Shown: piece by piece, positions 61,455 to 64,000 of the stretch
How positions within the stretch are numbered: the first letter of the stretch is position 1
Layout: each line of letters begins with the position of its first letter
Source: UBA1205 sp045534635
GTDB lineage: Bacteria; Bacteroidota; Bacteroidia; Bacteroidales; WCHB1-69
Length of the DNA: 64,000 nt
Direction of reading: 5' to 3'
NCBI GenBank assembly: GCA_045534635.1
Contig: JAZSKB010000014.1
Coordinates: forward strand, 37,320-101,319
Made by a program: the position numbers and the translations under genes
Notes under the pieces: model-generated
Database searches by the model: none
What the model saw: the letters and a program-made list of their open reading frames with translations, nothing else
Told to the model about the DNA's origin: nothing

Positions 61455-64000
61455 ATGAGAAACATTATTACAAAAAGATTATTGTTAGTAAGCATACTAT
61501 TTTTTTGCGTAGCTATGTCCGCTCAAACATTGCAACCCCGACATGTAAACACAAAGGGAACTGAATTTTGGGTAGTTTTTATGAAAAACTCTACATTTCA
61601 AACAAATACAGAATTAGAGTTAAATCTTATTGCTACGGCAGAAAAGAATTCGTGTAATGTTGTAGTTTCAAATCCAAATACCAACTGGTCGAAGTCTCAA
61701 CGATTAGGTGTAGTTGGAAGACAACAAAATGTATTGGTTGACATAAATGAAGGATATGTAACAAATCCTTCAAATGTAGGACAAAATATAGGGTTGAAAG
61801 TTACGGCAACTGATACGATAAGTTTGTATGCGTTTAATTTTGGAAACGCATCTTCAGATGTGGCTTGTATATTGCCTGTGGATTTATTAGGAAATTACTA
61901 TATTTTACAATCGTATGCTCCCGATGATAGCCATAATGAATTTGCAATATTGGCAACAGAAGATGCTATTGTTGAAATTACACCAAGTGTTGATTTAAAT
62001 GCTGGTACTATTACTTATGATGCGGGTTCTACTTATACAGTTTCTTTAAAAGAAGGACAAACACTTTTTCTAACTGCTGATTCTAAGTCGGGAATACTTG
62101 GAGATATTTCTGGTACAAAAATACGAACACAAAATTGTGAAAAAATAGCAGTATTTTGTGGAGATGCAGACATACAAATACCTACAAGTATGACCTATCC
62201 TGACCATATTTACGAACAAGCATATCCTGTGAAATTATGGGGAAAATCATTTGTTGTTACCAATACATTTATTAATACTTCTTCAGGAAAAACTTCCGAT
62301 AGAGTTAAAATAACGGCTTCAGAAGACAATACAACTATCAAAATAAATGGGATGATAGTTTTTTATTTAGATGAAGGGGAATCTTATGAATATACATTAG
62401 ATAATACTATAGGTTCGGCATTTATCGAAACTTCTAATCCTTCGGCGGTATATTTATATATGGAAGGGACAAGAATAAGTTTATCTGGGGACCCTGCAAT
62501 GATATGGATTCCCCCTGTAGATGCTATGATACAATCTGCTTATTTTAGTAAAATTTCATCAGGACTAAGTGTTACTTATGGTGTAAGTAGTTACAAATAT
62601 TGTATTATTGTAAATAGTACAGACACTTCAAGAATACAATTGAATGGAAGTTCTTTATACAATTGGACAAAAGTAAATGGAAATGAGGCTTATGCTTTCA
62701 TTATAAAAGATTTTTCACAAGTTCAGGTATCCAATCATATAATAACTGGAGCAAATTTTCTTGCTTTTGTTTACGGAGAAGGAGAACAAAATGCTTTTGG
62801 ATATACTATGGGGGTTACAGCAAAACTCCCTAATTCTAAAATGTTTGTTAATGGGATAGATATAGAAGATGTTTCCAATGTAAAAACACAATTTTGTGTG
62901 GGAGATTCTATTATATTAAATGCTAAAACTTCTGTTGCCTATGATACTATTGTTTGGCTATTGGGAGATGGAAATAGATTGACAGGAGAAACTATAAAAT
63001 ATGCTTACAATGATAGCGGAAATTTTACCATTAGTATGCAAGTAGTTGTTAATTCTGCAGAATGTCCATTAGCGGAGGTAAAATTTGATGTTCTTATAAA
63101 GAAAAATCCAAATAGTTCTATTACAACTATCAAATCAGAAATTTGTGAAGGTGATAGCGTAACATTGATAGCTCCTTCTGATTATACATCTTATGTTTGG
63201 AACAATGCTACAACAACAACATTAAATTCTTTGGTAATTTATCCAACGACAGATACCAATTTTTATGTAGATGTGTACGATGAATTTGGTTGTGATTCTA
63301 TAAGTGATTCTATACTTATTGTTGTAAATAAAAGACCTATCGCAGACTTAACAACATCTAATTCAACAATTTGTCAAGGAGATTCTATCGTGCTGAGAGT
63401 TTCTTCTTCTGTAAACGACACTTCTTTTCAATGGAATACAGGACTTACAACAAAGTTAGATTCTCTTGTTTTATTTCCAACAAGAGATTCCTCTTATTGT
63501 GTTAAAATAACTAATGACCATGGGTGTGATTCAACAAGTAATGTTCTTTCTGTTATTGTTAATCCTATATATAAAGATACCATTATAAAATCAATATGTA
63601 ATGGCGATTCTTATACATTCCATGGAAAAGATTATACACAAGATACAATTCACACAGATACACTACAAACAATAAAAAGTTGCGATAGTATAGTAACACT
63701 TGTATTGACGATATTGCCTACTTACGACGATACAACTGTAACAGAAATTTGTCAAGAAGAAGTATATCCATTTAGTGGAACAAATTATGACCAAACCGGA
63801 ATATATACCCATAGATTAAAAACGACAGCAGGTTGTGATAGTATAGTAACACTTAATTTAACAGTCAATCCTATATACAGAGATACAACTTTTATAGAAA
63901 TTTGTCAAGGAGAACTATACACGTTTAGAGGAAAAGATTATGACCAAACAGGAATATATGCAGATAGTTTAAAAACAGTGTCTTGTAATTGTGATAGTAT
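61455..64000 (+). CDS. Large secreted protein with IgGFc-binding-like N-terminus, PKD-like domains and tandem repeats (runs off the window)
   Basis: 848 codons are present and the frame is open at the window end. A signal peptide (MRNIITKRLLLVSILFFCVA, cleavage about MSAQ) leads into an IgGFc-binding-protein N-terminal-like domain (KGTEFWVVFMKN, SPSVD/ITPSVDLNAG, YPVKLWGKSFVV). A PKD-like segment follows (CVGDSIILNAKT, TIVWLLGDGN, YNDSGNFTISM), then two Ig-like CEGDSVTL / CQGDSIVL domains near residues 555-700. The visible end has near-identical repeats of about 60 residues (EICQGELYTFRGKDY, DQTGIY, GCDSIVTLNLTV). A C-terminal sorting domain is expected beyond the window. Probably T9SS-exported surface protein; ligand unknown. 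Confidence 0.82.
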   Translation, partial: MRNIITKRLLLVSILFFCVAMSAQTLQPRHVNTKGTEFWVVFMKNSTFQTNTELELNLIATAEKNSCNVVVSNPNTNWSKSQRLGVVGRQQNVLVDINEGYVTNPSNVGQNIGLKVTATDTISLYAFNFGNASSDVACILPVDLLGNYYILQSYAPDDSHNEFAILATEDAIVEITPSVDLNAGTITYDAGSTYTVSLKEGQTLFLTADSKSGILGDISGTKIRTQNCEKIAVFCGDADIQIPTSMTYPDHIYEQAYPVKLWGKSFVVTNTFINTSSGKTSDRVKITASEDNTTIKINGMIVFYLDEGESYEYTLDNTIGSAFIETSNPSAVYLYMEGTRISLSGDPAMIWIPPVDAMIQSAYFSKISSGLSVTYGVSSYKYCIIVNSTDTSRIQLNGSSLYNWTKVNGNEAYAFIIKDFSQVQVSNHIITGANFLAFVYGEGEQNAFGYTMGVTAKLPNSKMFVNGIDIEDVSNVKTQFCVGDSIILNAKTSVAYDTIVWLLGDGNRLTGETIKYAYNDSGNFTISMQVVVNSAECPLAEVKFDVLIKKNPNSSITTIKSEICEGDSVTLIAPSDYTSYVWNNATTTTLNSLVIYPTTDTNFYVDVYDEFGCDSISDSILIVVNKRPIADLTTSNSTICQGDSIVLRVSSSVNDTSFQWNTGLTTKLDSLVLFPTRDSSYCVKITNDHGCDSTSNVLSVIVNPIYKDTIIKSICNGDSYTFHGKDYTQDTIHTDTLQTIKSCDSIVTLVLTILPTYDDTTVTEICQEEVYPFSGTNYDQTGIYTHRLKTTAGCDSIVTLNLTVNPIYRDTTFIEICQGELYTFRGKDYDQTGIYADSLKTVSCNCDS

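Overview
The window is A+T-rich DNA from a member of the Bacteroidota, most likely Bacteroidales. Three things support this: most operons start at the Bacteroidota-type -7 box TAnnTTTG (usually followed by CAAAA) with little Shine-Dalgarno signal; several large exported proteins end in type IX secretion (T9SS) or gliding-type C-terminal domains; and gene content is typical (PorE-like OmpA protein, DUF4293, serC-serA, split transketolase, NamZ/DUF1343, RseC). I saw no rRNA or tRNA genes.

Layout. 0-10.3 kb: 5' part of argS with yggS, two T9SS-type surface proteins, then guaD-era-recO facing cca. 10.4-14.2 kb: a small accessory (defence-like) island made of a putative hsdS tail, an HExxH metallopeptidase, a HEPN-motif protein, and a G+C-richer DUF1016/YhcG nuclease gene flanked by two copies of a truncated hsdR 5' end. 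14.2-21.5 kb: a secreted unknown protein and a glycosyltransferase-DUF748-tex operon. 21.6-35.3 kb: one 4565-residue secreted protein built of 16 related modules carrying about 75 leucine-rich repeats and a T9SS sorting domain. 35.3-38.95 kb: its long leader, a tandem array of hairpin units resembling a small-RNA or terminator array, and an AAA/DUF4143 ATPase gene between direct repeats that appears to have split the last array unit. 38.96-43.7 kb: serC-serA, a PorE-like protein and a Rieske-like lipoprotein. 43.8-55.2 kb: DUF4293-uvrB, dnaA, a two-gene 5'-nucleotidase, tilS, thioredoxin lipoprotein-rseC, pepD, namZ-type and PAP2 genes. 55.2-57.4 kb: displaced Rhs fragments around a lipoprotein that could be an immunity protein. 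57.7-64 kb: transketolase N-half, LptF/G permease, a glycosyltransferase and the start of another large secreted repeat protein.

How the genes fit together. The exported proteins (Omp28-like, lamin-tail, giant LRR, IgGFc-binding-like) are candidate T9SS clients, and the PorE-like protein is a candidate part of that machine. Most other genes are housekeeping. The best candidates for something undescribed are the hairpin-unit array with its ATPase cassette, the metallopeptidase-HEPN pair in the decayed type I restriction locus, and the giant modular LRR protein. All functional statements come from reading the sequence; no database search was possible.
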